From the NCBI GenBank assembly GCA_902729315.2, contig LR746266.1:3606759-3670758 (forward strand): 64,000 bases of DNA, read 5' to 3'. This document shows, one piece after another, positions 32,667 to 44,276 of the stretch (the first letter of the stretch is position 1; the number at the start of each line of letters is the position of its first letter). The notes below the pieces were generated by a model that saw only the letters and a program-made list of their open reading frames with translations, was not told where the DNA came from and did not search any database. This DNA is from Spirodela intermedia (taxonomy: Eukaryota > Streptophyta > Magnoliopsida > Alismatales > Araceae). Made by a program: the position numbers and the translations under genes.

Positions 32667-35122
32667 TTTTTTACTCATTCAAATGGTCAAGTGCAAACCT
32701 GGCCGACGAGGCAGAGATTTACTGATTCGCAGGCTGGACTGAGGCACCTTTACAGTTGGTTGGAAAAATACTTTCTTTTCGGGCTATCATCTGCATGTGC
32801 GGGCCAATTCTTGATCACTTGAACCAAGACCCAGCTTCGATTACACGTAGAGAATGAGCTTTAAGCAACGACTCTTGCATATTTTCTGTGCAATGCTTTT
32901 CTTTTCTCCCATCCCACCTACGATGATGAATATTTTTAAGTATGACTAAATGACTTCGCACATGTCCTGGTTTGACCATGCATCCCATCTATTTTTTTCT
33001 TAATTTATCCATGATGTGAATAATAAAGCAATGCATTGTCCTATGACTCGATTTTGAATGCTTCTCATACTCTAGATGTACACAATCAGAAAAAATAAAA
33101 TAATCTCTGTGCAATTGAGACGGCAAACTGGATTTTAAAAGATTCCGTGACAGAGGCTTTTATCCTCTTTGATTCATGTTCGTTCTTTTTTCAAATCTAG
33201 CTATACAGATTTAGGAATTCTCTGAGCAATCGACGTTATGACTAAGAAAATAATTTTGAGATAAATTATGATTTAAGAAGTTTGATCTCTGTAGAAGTGC
33301 TCTACACAGACGGGAGACTAATATGTACCCCCATATAGGACAGTCAACTGCTAAAGTTTTTTCTGGGGAATGATTTTCTCAGTATAAAATTTGGGAGTAT
33401 AATTTTTAAAACGGCACGCCATCAAGTATAGAATGAAAAAACTCCTCACATTTAAAACGATACGATATCCTATTGATTTTTTTTATTGTTCTCCTTTTGG
33501 TTGAAGTCGAGAGGACCATTTCGTTTTTGTTTTCCATTTTCGAAACCTCTTGATTCTTTTTCTAGATTGCTGATGGGCTGGGTGAGATTCACAGATGGTG
33601 ATAGGAGATTTGATTGCATAAGAAGCCCTAATACTGTAAGGAATGATCGTGGCGCCCTATATTTCAATTCTTCATTGTATGATTGAAATTCGTTAAAGTA
33701 TTCTGCGTTGCAGGCCTATCCTGTACCCGTGCATGTGGAGGATGTGGAAGGTACCCATCTATTTCATGTTTAAGTTTCATTCTATGGGTTTTTTTAGAAA
33801 CTTAAAATTACTGCCGAAAAAACTTTCCGCCCGCAGCAAATCCCCCTTTTCTTGTCAAATACGATGGTGTTGTTGATATTTATCTTCAAATATGAATCCA
33901 AATTATTCCTATCTCATTGTTTTCCCTCCTCAGATCTCTTTAGTGTCGCCCAGTATGTGCTTGTTGTAGAGAAGGAAACAGGTAAAGCCTCCATCACTCC
34001 AGCCCAACTGATTTCAACCTCTAGTAGCCGTAAGTTTGGATATTCAGGCTGCTCTTTTGATCGTCTCCGCAGTTTTCCAGCGGTTGGCAAATGACAAGTT
34101 TTGTGAGAAGAACCAATGCGTAGTCATTACAGTAAGCACACATCCATTTCTAGAAACCGTTATTTCATTTTTCCTATACCGCCGATCACCGTGATGCAAG
34201 TAAAATCTGCAGGGAAGAGGCTACCCTGATGTTTCCACTAGAAGGTTCGGGTCAACCTACTATCGTCCCATTTTTCTTCCCTTTCAGGAAAATTATTGGC
34301 TTCTCGAACACATCTTCCCTGTTCGCTTCGTTGTTTCTTCCAGGTTTTTAAAACGACTCGTCGAAAATCTGTGTTTACCCGTCTACTGCTTGGTGGACTG
34401 CGATCCGTATGGTCTCGACATCCTCATGACATACAGGTTTGGTTCCATGGTGAGTCCCCTCTGGTGCCTTATTTTTATATGGTCAACCATCCCGTAGCCT
34501 CGTTCTCTATGAATCATGGCAGCCTTTTCTAGTCAACCCAAAAATTGACAGTCCCACAAACACCGTTCCTCGTGAGTTTTCTCCCCCCGTATTAGCAAAA
34601 TTCTTGGAAAATATTAATACCCCACTTGACGCTGCTTATTCCCAAGCAAATGGCCTTCGATGCAAGCTTGATGTGCGTCCCGGAGGTTCGCTGGCTCGGG
34701 GTCTTCCCCTCTGATCACGAGAAATACTCCTTGCCAGATCGATGTCTCCTTCCTCTGTCTCCTGAAGGTGAGGTACATGGGGTTGCTTGGTCCACCTCCA
34801 CTGGGTTCCATAGTTTCTTCCACATATCCGCAACTGATCTCGGTGTGATCCATCGTCAGATAGGATGAAGGCTGGGGCCATGCTGCAGAGATGCTACTTG
34901 CAGAAGAAAGCCCCTGATTGGAGGTTCGATTTTACCTGTGTCTTTTTGGCTAAGCTAATTGGAAGCTACTGAACAGGTCGGGCCATTTGTGGCAGGTTGG
35001 AGCTGGAGAAGATGCTACAAGATGGGGTGAAGTGCGAAATCGAAGCTCTGTCTGTGGCTTCGTTTTCCTTCCTGTCAGAGGAGTACATACCGGGCAAGAT
35101 TCAAGGTGGAGTGCACATCTGA
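29115..35122 (+). CDS. SPO11-1: SPO11-1, meiotic DNA double-strand-break protein (Topo VI A-like), 15 exons, 361 aa
   Basis: Makes the DNA breaks that start meiotic recombination, with SPO11-2 and MTOPVIB. Exons: 29115-29169, 29279-29378, 30049-30122, 30197-30298, 31452-31525, 32323-32339, 33566-33635, 33714-33750, 33934-33981, 34073-34131, 34213-34244, 34344-34449, 34647-34767, 34860-34923, 34996-35122. All phases fit and the total is 1086 nt. The winged-helix segment KRDIYYMHPS carries the catalytic Tyr (Tyr102/103, matching Tyr103 of Arabidopsis). The Toprim Mg-binding Asp pair is in VDCDPYGLDIL. The RLANDKFCEKN, GRGYPDVSTRR and FLSEEYIPGKI blocks are conserved. Exon 6 is a 17-nt microexon. 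Exon count and length equal those reported for Arabidopsis SPO11-1. No stop or frameshift was found, so the gene looks functional. Introns 2-6 hold CT and AT repeats and a 10-bp minisatellite. Confidence 0.96.
29671..29715. repeat. CT microsatellite in SPO11-1 intron 2
   Basis: CT run with two CCC interruptions inside intron 2. Confidence 0.95.
31825..31868. repeat. 10-bp minisatellite in SPO11-1 intron 5
   Basis: Four tandem copies of TTTTAACTAT followed by a partial one. A short (AT)n run follows at about 31919-31942. Confidence 0.9.
32626..32663. repeat. CT microsatellite in SPO11-1 intron 6
   Basis: Perfect CT run of 19 units in the 1.2-kb intron that follows the 17-nt exon. Confidence 0.95.
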
Positions 35123-35206
35123 GTACATCTCTTCATGGCTGCGGTAAGCTCATCCCTCCCCCCCTCTAAGATTAGGGTAATTAGGAAAATGAGTAGGACC
35201 CCACAC

Positions 35207-36376
35207 CTAGGACGACGACCGAGAAAGCAGCAGGTCACCTGGGGTCAACGCGCCCGAATGGTCAACATCCAGATCCTCGAATTCCTCCATTACCTGCGCT
35301 ATGTCCTCTCCAGTGATTTTCCCCATCTCCTTGAGCTTATATATTATGAATTCAGCTGCCCTGGTAGAGTAAGGAAACAGATACCGAGAGAGGGTGACTT
35401 AGGAAAGAAGGGAGGGAAGAAAGAACAGAGCTTCATCTGAGTGCTAGGATTTCTCTTACCCCACGGCCCCGTCCTGATCCATGTCTGCCACTTCGAGGTC
35501 CACGAAGGTCATCCTCCGGTTGAGGACCCATTCGGCAAGCAGCTGCTGGCTACTTTCTGTTTTCCACTCCGCGAGGTAGAGGAAGAACTGGGCGAGGCAG
35601 ATTGTGCTGGTTAGGATCCAGATAATGGCGAAAACTCGCCCTCCCAAGGTGGAGAAGCTCTTGTCACCATAACCCAGCGTCGTGATGGTGGAGCAGACGC
35701 AGTAGAAGGCGTCAACGGGGCTCAGCTTCTCGACCTTCCACAGGAAAACTTCCCCCACGGCCATCAAAAGCGCCAGGAAGACCGCAGTGGTGAGGAACTT
35801 GTACTTGGCTCTGTTCGCCCCAATCTCCTTCATGACTCTACTCTCCTGAGCCTCCCCAGGAAGACGTAGCGCCCTGGCCAGCAATGCCTCTTGCTTCTCC
35901 ACAAAGTAGTTCGCCGCCTTACTCAAGAGAAAACCCACCAGGGCCATCCCAGTGAACACAAAGAAGCAGGCGATGAGCTTTGCCGAGACGCTCTTCGGCA
36001 CGAGGTCTCCATAGCCGACGGTGGTCATCGTCACAATGCAGAAGTACAAGGAATCGATGAGACCTACAGTCTTCGTGCCCCCGATCTGGTTCTGAACCAC
36101 CGAGAAGCAGACAGTGGCTGTTCCCAAGTAGACGACCAGGAAGGCCACCACTTGCCTCAGGCTGGGACCTGTTTCACCCGAAAAGCGTTCAGATCCCGGA
36201 AAGGAGCCAACGGGTGGGGAGAAGTCAGAGTGCGTGTCTGCTGATGGGGCGCTTCTGCAACGCCTGAATCTTCTTTTCTTGGGTGTGATCTTGATCGGAA
36301 GTTGATCGGGGGGAGCTGATGATTCTTGGAGCAGAGGCTGTCTTATCATGTCAGTAGCCATTGCAGGGTCCTTCAA
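35207..36376 (-). CDS. TPK1: Two-pore potassium channel, TPK1-type vacuolar channel, 2 exons, 356 aa
   Basis: K+-selective channel of the vacuolar membrane, gated by Ca2+ and 14-3-3 proteins in known orthologues. Exons on the minus strand: 36376-35460 and 35360-35207, join GTGGG|GTAAGA to TACCAG|GGCAGC, giving 356 residues. Two pore loops carry TTVGYGD (GYGD 121-124) and TTLGYGD (235-238), each flanked by membrane helices. The basic N-terminus has RRCRSAP at 38-44, which fits the R-x-x-S-x-P 14-3-3 site. Two EF-hands close the protein: DMDQDGAVGAAEF across the exon junction and DLDVDHSGALTPGDL in exon 2. A second in-frame ATG at 36361 (MATDM) could also start translation; the first is used here. 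Its stop is 84 bp from the SPO11-1 stop, tail to tail. TPK1 rather than TPK2-5 is inferred from the motif set. Confidence 0.92.
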
Positions 36377-37210
36377 AGATGGTTAGTCTCACGTTACGGA
36401 TTGGGATGACCTGCGAGTTGATCGGACGCCCACGTTGGTACTGATACGAGGAAGAAATCAAGGAGATGATCTTATTTTGGAGAGGTGACTGAGGGGAATA
36501 CCAGTCTGTGGAAGTACTTTCTGAGCTGGGTAATATGAACAGGAGTCTGCAAGGACAGCGATTTATTTTCAGGAGATCCCTTGGTTGACTTTAAGTCTGT
36601 AACTTGAAAGTTCCCAGGAGCTATTGTGATGACACTGGTTTTGGAAGGTATTAATTAGTAAGTGAGGGACAAAGAAAACTAAATAGAAAAAAAACTAAGG
36701 AAAAGAAGAGGCTGTGATGAACGCAGTTCGATGTCTTCTTGCTGCATCAAGAACAGAGACAAATGGACTCGGTATTAGCCAATCTGGGCAGGAGCGTAGA
36801 TCTCAAGATCTGTTGATGGGTAGAGTCAGAGCACTGAAGGTGGATGCGCTGCATACCTTTCTGCTTCTTATACCTGCCGTACTGCAACGCTGCTAAGCCA
36901 GAAGAAGCTGCGGTAGGAAGGGGAGCAAAAAAAGAAAAATAGGAAACAGGTTGGACGAATGAATTCTGCTTTTTCTTCACTGCGATCGGAAGTCAACGGC
37001 GCACCGACAGAAAGGATCCAGTGGTTTTCAAGGTAGGTCAACCGGGACTCAATCGAATGCCATCCAGGGACAGAATGGCTCCCGGGCAAGACGTACCAAG
37101 AAGAAATGAAGACGGAGACCCCAGTGCCCCCGTACCTAGAAGACGAACGGCAGGCGGTCCGGCGGGGAGAGAACTGACCTAAATGGAATTAGCACCGTCA
37201 GAAAATCGCC

Positions 37211-37427
37211 AGCACAGAGACAGAAGGGAAGAAAGCGCGAAGAAAAAAAACACCCCAGAGAGAGAGAGAGAGAGAGGCAGAGTTCGCATGAAGCAACTGA
37301 TTGGTGCCCGGCACGCGCGAGCTGCTACCTCTGCGGGAGAGTTCCCTCTTCTTCGCGAGAATATTGTCTGTCGGAAAAGCGGCACCACAGGATGCAGAGG
37401 GAAGAACGCGCGAAAGAAAAACCACCC

Positions 37428-37469
<42 letters not shown>
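37211..37469. repeat. Imperfect direct repeat, each copy ending in a GA tract
   Basis: Copy 1 (about 37211-37276) and copy 2 (about 37381-37469) share GGGAAGAA(A/C)GCGCGAA, a run of A, CACCCCA and a terminal GA microsatellite. They lie about 170 bp apart and differ by several substitutions and small indels. Confidence 0.7.
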
Positions 37470-37473
<4 letters not shown>

Positions 37474-38460
37474 CCGGCAGGACCAGTTCCAACCCATCCG
37501 TCGGTGTTCACCTTCCCTGAAAGCATCTCCGGGTGAACATCACTGTTCAGGGACCGCAATCCACGGCTGGATCCTCACTTCCGCTCGTCCCTAGCGGCAC
37601 CGGTTGCCCCCGCCGGATGGTGACGCTTCGTGAGATCCTCACTCTGACAAGATGATACCCATTTGGCTTGGCTATATTGGGAAAGAGTCCTCCCGAAAGA
37701 AAAGGTTTTTCTAGTCGTGTAGCTGACAATTTGGGAAGAAAGTCCGGCCGCAACGCGCTATCCCAACCCTTCCTCGAGCATATTTTATTTTTTCAGAGAA
37801 AAAAGGGCGTCATTTCCTCGTATGCAGGGCCGTTTGGCATCAAAGATCCTGATGTCTGAAGGCGACAATCCTTGTTGACCCTCCCCATCAGAAAAGAAAG
37901 CAATTGACCCAAACGACATAACATTAGAAAAATGTTGGTCTCCCACGATTTCATAGATAGATATTAATAGAAATCGGGTCTGGTAATCCTTCCTCTTCAG
38001 CTGTCCCAAGTGATGGATCAGTGCCGCTTTTTTTTATTTGCCATTTTTCTATTACTTACACATCAGCGAGTTCTTCGTATTTTCGGTGCCCGCATCGGAA
38101 CCACTCCCATCGTTATCTCCTTCAAGAAGTCGAATATGCTTACCCAACATGCCCAGGAAAATTTCTCAGGATCTGCTTCTCTCTCCCTAAACCATAATGA
38201 CTCCGGAGTAAAGAGGATGTGGGCTATCCAGCTACGGCCGTGGTGGGGTTTCTCCCGTGGCGGCTTACCGCCTCCCCCGGGGCTGTTGTGACTGGCCACG
38301 CCGGCGGCGCCGTGCCCGCTGCGTGGCCACATATATCGGAGTGCCCCCCGATTTTCTGCAGCGTGGGGATGGCGGCAGAAGAAAGAACGGAATGGCTTCC
38401 ATAGCTGCCGCCGTGTTACGCTTTACAGACTTGGTAGGCCTGGACGTTCCCCACTTGCTC

Positions 38461-38462
<2 letters not shown>

Positions 38463-38497
<35 letters not shown>
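38463..38497. repeat. GA microsatellite
   Basis: Uninterrupted GA run in intergenic DNA left of the retrotransposon block. Confidence 0.95.
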
Positions 38498-38499
<2 letters not shown>

Positions 38500-38878
38500 C
38501 CCTCACATGGGATTGTGATCTCGCCATTAGTGGCCATTAATACGCGGGTCTGAGGTCCGATCGGATAGCTCCTTCAGCCCGTGGCAGAATGAAAAGGCTG
38601 TTCTGTAAAGGGTGGCAAAGACCCGGCAGGCTGTACTGTCAGCAAGTCCAGCAAAAAGTGTGTCCTCGAGTGTTCTCCACATCCTACCTTAGAAGCTTTG
38701 CCCGGCTCTTTCCTCTCACTCCCCGCATTCTCTCTCTCTGCCACTGCCTGCGTAACCCTCCACACCCTCTTGCTGCTCGGCGGTAAGTAGGGTTTTCGTA
38801 ACGTGTAACGGGAAATGAGCCGGCAAAGGTTGTCCCAGCCATTCCCGTTCTCGTTGTCCCTTTCGTCCTACTTCTCCT

Positions 38879-39060
38879 TGAGTTAGTACATCTCCTGAGT
38901 TAAGTTCCTAAATGAGAAAAGAACAAGAAGTTCGGATGGTATAGATCAAACACATGAGCTGGCGTGAACAGTTATAACAAGCATAACTGTCACCCAGTGG
39001 GCCGTGCCATGCATTGGTAATGGGCTAGCTCAATGTTCAATAGACATTAGTTCCTTAACA
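38879..39060 (-). repeat. Copia 3' LTR, truncated
   Basis: Aligns with 43366-43551 over its whole length (shared stretches such as AACACATGAGCTGGCGTGAA and AAGCATAACTGTCACC). Similarity to the 5' LTR stops at about 38879, where the terminal about 90 bp are missing. Confidence 0.85.
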
Positions 39061-39228
39061 TCCTCCCACAAGCAAAACGCCGGAATCACATTGAGCTTGG
39101 ATCGAAGAAGAAGAAATCAATATTTTAGAAGAGATCAGCAAGTTGATCTTTGCTGGAGATGATACACACTCAAAGCTTCCATGTTGCAACTAGCTCTCAT
39201 ACGAAGTGGAAACCCACTTCAATATGTT

Positions 39229-39325
39229 TCATACGGGCATGAAACACGAGATTGATAGAGAGATATGTGGCGCCAATGTTATCACACCATAATGTGAGAG
39301 GTGATGTGGTGATGCATAATTCTTG

Positions 39326-39405
<80 letters not shown>

Positions 39406-39528
39406 GATCCAAATTAATTCGGATGTTGTGTCAGCAATAGCTTTGTATTCTACTTTGGTGCTTGATCGGACAACTATTGGTTGTTTCTTAGAGTGCCAAG
39501 AGATTAAGTTCCAGCCAAGATAGATCAA
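39229..39528 (-). pseudogene. Copia RNase H fragment interrupted by a (GA)n expansion
   Basis: The minus-strand frame reads GWNLISWHSKKQPIVVRSST, then [17 protein letters not shown], the RNase H core of copia elements. At the following Ser-Leu position a 75-bp CT run (39329-39403) adds about 25 residues of Ser-Leu. The expected continuation ([14 protein letters not shown]) is in a different frame beyond the repeat, so the enzyme is destroyed. Confidence 0.85.
39329..39403. repeat. GA/CT microsatellite inside the copia RNase H
   Basis: 75 bp of pure GA (plus strand) seeded in a Ser-Leu coding position of the element. Confidence 0.97.
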
Positions 39529-39643
39529 GAATCCGCATGTGGATCAACGATTAGAGGCATTGCCTTCCCAGTCGACATCATTGTAAGTTGGGAGAGTGAG
39601 ATCGGAATTGGCAGTAATGTACGGACCATAGGTGACGGTCCCT

Positions 39644-40640
39644 TTAAGAGATGTTAAGATGGACCCAGTCAGCGTCTTTCAGCAAGTGCATGGAACGGCA
39701 GGCCTTGTTGATGGCAAATGAAATGTCTGGCCAAATGAGATTGAGGTATTGAAGTGCACTAACAACACTTTGATAGACAATTGGATCCTCAAGTGTTTTG
39801 GCTTTTGAAATAGAGTAGACTGTGGGGCTTGGAGTGGGTAGTGGTTTGTTAAGTTCCATACCTATACTTTTGAGTATAGAAGTCGTGTAAGTTGCCTGAG
39901 TAAGCAAGTAGCCATCTTTATGTGGCTAGAATTCAATCCCTAGAAATTGTGAAGTAATGCCCAGATCTTTGAGAAAGAAATGCAAACTAAGAGAGTTGAT
40001 GAGATTCTCAATTTGAGATATAGAAGGTCCAAGCATCATAATATCATTGACATATATGAGAATGTATAGAATATATGAGAATGGGGCTAGAGTGTGAGAA
40101 GAATAGTGAGGTGTCTGTTTTAGATCTCGTGAAGTCGAGATGATAGAGCTGACGGGTGAACTTACGAAATCATTTGCGTGGTGCCTATTTGAGCCCATAC
40201 AATGATTTTCTCAATTGACACACATGGCTCGGGTGAGTAGGATGGACAAACCCCTAAAGTTGTTCCATATAGATAAACTCATTCAAATCTCCATGAAGAA
40301 AAGCATTACTGATGTCAAGTTGACAAATTTGCTATCTTTGACTGATGGCAAAAGCTAGGAACAGTCTGATGGTTGACTTTGACCATTAGACTGAACATCT
40401 TGTGATAGTCAACACCTTCCTCTTGATGAAACCACCCTTCACCACCAAGCGAGCCTTGAATCGATTGATTTTGCTGTTTGGTGAGTGTTTAACTCAACAA
40501 ATCCACTTACAACTAATTACTGGGCAGTTGGATGGGCGAGGAACAAGCCATCAGGTGTTATTACAAAGCATGGCTTGGTATTCTTCATTCATCGCGTTGA
40601 CCCAATGAGATTGTTTGTAAGTAGAGGAGAAGTTCTAGGG
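39644..40640 (-). pseudogene. Copia reverse transcriptase remnant
   Basis: In minus-strand pieces: WVNAMNEEYQAM (near 40600), WLVPRP, KINRFKARLVVKGG (about 40440), IYVNDIMMLG (about 40050) and IVYQSVVSALQYLNLIWPDI (about 39760). These follow the copia RT order. The catalytic YVDD box reads YVND (Asn codon at 40046-40048). A stop at 40551-40553 replaces the Trp expected in the NTW-LVPRP motif. Several frameshifts separate the pieces. Confidence 0.85.
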
Positions 40641-41559
40641 CTCAATACATTGGGCTGAGGTAATGGAAAAACACTTGGGAGGAGGGTATTTGATGGGTTT
40701 GGCCGAATCAAGTGATTGAAGAATGTTTGTAAGAGGCTTGGTTTTGATACATGAGGGGGATGATTGATGGTCAAGATTTGATGGTGATAAGGGATCATCA
40801 GAAGGAATGTGCCCTAATGGAGGAGATGAGGAATTGGATGTGTCAAGGTCAATTGTGGGCCCAAGTGGTGAATGTGGAGATTGGGATGAGTCAATTAGGT
40901 TTGATATGGCTAGAGTTGGATCAAGAAAAATAGATGGTGGAAGTTGGGTTATGGGTATGACAATTAGATGAGAACCCATAATTCTGTGGGAGGGCTTTGT
41001 GGAGGGATAAATGTTGACGGTCTTCTCTGCATAAGGGTAGTTATTTTCATGAAAAATAATGTCTCGTGAGATGTATAAACAACCTGATGATAGGGAGAGG
41101 TATTTGTACCCAAGATGGAAAGCACTGTAGTCAATGAATACACACCTTTTAAATCTTGAGTTTAATTTGTTGTCGACATAGTAGCGAAGATAAAGATGAT
41201 ATAAACAACCAAAATTTCATAAGAAATGATAGTCAAGTTGTCAATTAAAAATCAGACAGTAGAGGATTTATAGTCTAATAGAGGTGTCGGCATCTTATTG
41301 ATCAGATAACTAGTTGTGTAGATTGCTTCATCCTAGAACATATGTGGAAGGTATAAATATTTGAACAGAGATAGAGTAGTCTCAATTAGATGCCAATGCT
41401 TTTTTTCAATTGTACCGTTTTGAGTTAGGGTGTGTGGACAGGACACTCTATGAATTATTCCTTATTGCTTCAAATGTTTGTTCAAGGATTGATATTTTTG
41501 TCTCCAATCTAACTGAAAATGATGAATTTTCAGATTGAATTGTCATTCCACTTGAGTTT

Positions 41560-41730
41560 GAAAATCTACAAAGGTCTATAGAACCTCACTTTTGGCTTTG
41601 AAGGGATAAAGCCATGTATACTTTGAGAAGTCATCCACAAATAGAACATAATAATGACCGAGGTGTAATGTTGTGAGTGAAGGTCCCCGTAAGTCACAAT
41701 GGATCAATTTGAGAGGTTTACTCGATTGCT
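41560..41730 (-). pseudogene. Copia integrase core remnant
   Basis: Minus strand reads LIHCDLRGPSL, then HYYVLFVDDFSKYTWLYPFK, the DDE core start of copia integrases, with stops in the flanking frame. Sequence out to 42330 and back to 40650 is decayed integrase and linker DNA with no long frame. Confidence 0.8.
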
Positions 41731-42337
41731 TCAAAAACTTGAGAATGATAGTCGGTGAGATTTAGAAGAGAGACATGCATCATATACTAAATTTTTATTG
41801 AATGCCAAAGTAAGAAGTTCATGAACAGTGATTATGTGATGAAGAATTTTAAAATTCAAGTGGCCAAGCCTTTGATGCCACATGTTGAAGGCCACTTTTT
41901 GTCCGAGATAAGTCTTCGGATTATTGGATCAATTGACAAGATAGAGTCCCTCTTTAAATATTCTCCTAAGGAGTGGAGTCCTAGTTGCCTTGTCCTTCAC
42001 AATGCAGTGATCAGCATAAAACTTAAATATAAACATTATTGTCATTAGTGAGGCGAAAAATAGACAACATATTTTTTTAAATTTCCAAAACATGTAGGAT
42101 GTTAACAAGCTTTAGAGGATATGAACTTGATAACAAAGATACATAACTAGTAGATGGAATGGACAGACATGATCCATTTTCGACTTCTAGTTGTTCGTTT
42201 TCTATGGTAGAGTTCTAAATCCACTAGTGTTTGTGGATCATGAGTAACATGATGAGTAGTTCCGTTGTTCGAATATTATGCTGAGTTTTCTAGCGGAGCT
42301 GGATGAGGATGCATACTCATATTATAGGCTTGTGGAG

Positions 42338-43220
42338 CTAGTTATGAGGATCTAGAAGAATTTTGACATTCGAAAAAATTCTTGTTGAACTGTTGGTGGC
42401 AATCTTGGACTTGGTGACCAAATTGTCCACAAATTTGGCACTGTGACTTGTATCTACCTCTATTATGCCCTTTTTCTTTATTATTTCACCCTTCAAATTC
42501 CTTTGACCATGATCCGGTACATTAAATTGAGTTTGATTTGTTGTGGGAGGAAATTCCAAAGCTACGATATCTCTAGAAGGATTTGAGAAGGTGACCAGCT
42601 CATCATGTGAATAGATTTGAGTGACGACATCCGCAAAGCATAGATTATGCAGATTAGACGTAATGCTAGCATTGAATGCTGCATAGGATGGACCAAGACC
42701 TCTGAGTAAAGCATAAATTGACATAATTTCTTGAATTAGATGTCTAGCAGCCACCAATTCATCACATGTGCGCCTAATTTCCTGCACATAATCACCAATT
42801 GATATGGTACATTTCAAGTTATTGTGGAGGTGATTATGCAAGTGCACAATGCATGATGGATTAATAGAAGATAAATTCTTGGAAAGCGTCTCCCACACAT
42901 CCTTTGTTGTGTTCTTCTCGATGACGTAGGGAAGCACTCCTTCTAAGAGAGAGGAGACAATTAGGGAAAGCACCTACTGATCTTATCACCACCATGCCTG
43001 ATATGTTGGATTCACGATGATTTCTCCTTGTGAGTCCGATTGCATTGAAATTAGAGGATCTTGTATGAGAATATGTGTAAGATCGTAGCAATTCAGTAGA
43101 GGGAATAGTTGTGTCTTCCAAAGAAGAAAATTCTTTCACGTGAGCTTGATAGGCATGTGGAGTCCTATCAAATTCGATGCAGTTGGCTGAGGAAGGGAGA
43201 CTATTTGATTGTCTCATCAC
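42338..43220 (-). pseudogene. Copia gag remnant
   Basis: The minus-strand frame 42973-42338 (211 codons) has the UBN2-type gag pattern: KDVWETLSKNLSS, then CIVHLHNHLHNNLK and DYVQEIRRTCDELVAARHLI. The zinc knuckle CQICGQFGHQVQDCH is present near 42390-42440 but in another frame. An upstream piece at 43220-42861 is shifted relative to it. Nonfunctional. Confidence 0.85.
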
Positions 43221-43283
43221 TGTGTAATCTCCATTGAAACCACAAAGTCTATCATTTTAGTTTCGTCGTTGGCTCTGATACCA

Positions 43284-43551
43284 TGAAGAAAAAGAGGAAA
43301 AAAGAAGTGGAGAGAAAAGAAGAGAACTTTGAAATTGGGGTGTCACTCATCGTCTTTAGATGAGTTAATACATTTCTTTTTATAGGAGTTAAGTTCCTAA
43401 ATGAGGAAAGAATAAGAAGTCCAAATGGTACATATCGAACACATGAGCTGGCGTGAATAATTATAACAAGCATAACTGTCACCTAGTGGGCCGTCATGTA
43501 TTGCTAATGGGCTAGCCTGATGTTTAATGGACATCAATTGCTTCCTTAACA
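43284..43551 (-). repeat. Copia 5' LTR
   Basis: 268 bp beginning TG and ending CA, adjacent to the tRNA-Met-type primer-binding site at 43271-43283. Confidence 0.85.
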
Positions 43552-43739
43552 AGATGAACCCTATTTGAGAACCTTCAGTTGTTTGATTTATGCCACGTTG
43601 TAGGTATCCATGGCGAGGAGAATATCAACCTAGTCACCGTAATGGTGAGGAACCGGACTGTCACTCATAAGCTCCTAGCATATAGCATGAGATTGAGTCT
43701 ACACTATTCATTGCCATTCATATGAATCCATAGTTCTTC

Positions 43740-44276
43740 TGATAGGTGCCCTAGATGGGATGGTCAACACTTTGACCTGAGGATGGCCATCGAGGAAGGG
43801 GGAAAGATATAGGATGCTGGAATTCCACTGATGCCCAAACATTAAATATTGAGAGAGAAAGAGTCCTCAAACTCCAAAGAGCATGATGAGCTTAGGGAAA
43901 AAGGAAGAGACGTTGAAGGGTAGGATATATAGAGAGCTCTCGCAAGAGTTCTCCACTAGGTCGCCCCTTCGGGATGGCAAGTCTCTAGAAGTCTTTCTTC
44001 TTTTTTTCCTTCTCTTCTTCCGCTTCTTATAAGTGAGGGCTGTTGGGTTACTAAGGTCATTTGGTATGAATCTTTGTGGTTGCCTAACGGCTTGACCAGC
44101 CATGTTGACCGTTAAGCAAATTTCAACAGTCGTCATCCTCGTCCGTTATCAACCGTTCGATTGTCACCGGTTGTTCAACTATTTCTTGCACAGGTTCTAT
44201 ACACCTGATTACCTTCTACGATCGGATTCGGGATCTTGGGTTACGTGGATTCTTTGTTGAGGCTAAGGTCTCAACA
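43740..44276 (-). repeat. Gypsy 3' LTR
   Basis: 537 bp, TG...CA ends; colinear with 48910-49448. Confidence 0.93.

Larger units (their letters stand above)
36377..38878. other. Intergenic: K+ channel leader/promoter and microsatellite-rich DNA
   Basis: No gene supported. It holds GA tracts at 37257-37276, 37431-37469 and 38463-38497, and an imperfect direct repeat of about 65 bp (about 37211-37276 and 37381-37445). Open frames of 60-126 codons are repeat-derived. Confidence 0.55.
38879..43551 (-). mobile_element. Degenerate Ty1/copia LTR retrotransposon
   Basis: Element on the minus strand. The 5' LTR is 43284-43551 (TG...CA), followed by a primer-binding site matching initiator tRNA-Met (TGGTATCAGAGCC, minus strand, plus positions 43271-43283). 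Then come gag, integrase, reverse transcriptase and RNase H remnants in the copia order, a polypurine tract (GTGGGAGGA, plus 39061-39072) and a truncated 3' LTR at 38879-39060. No frame spans a whole domain set; stops and frameshifts occur throughout, and the LTRs differ at many positions, so it is old and immobile. The left end lacks about 90 bp of LTR, so no target duplication can be checked. Confidence 0.9.
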
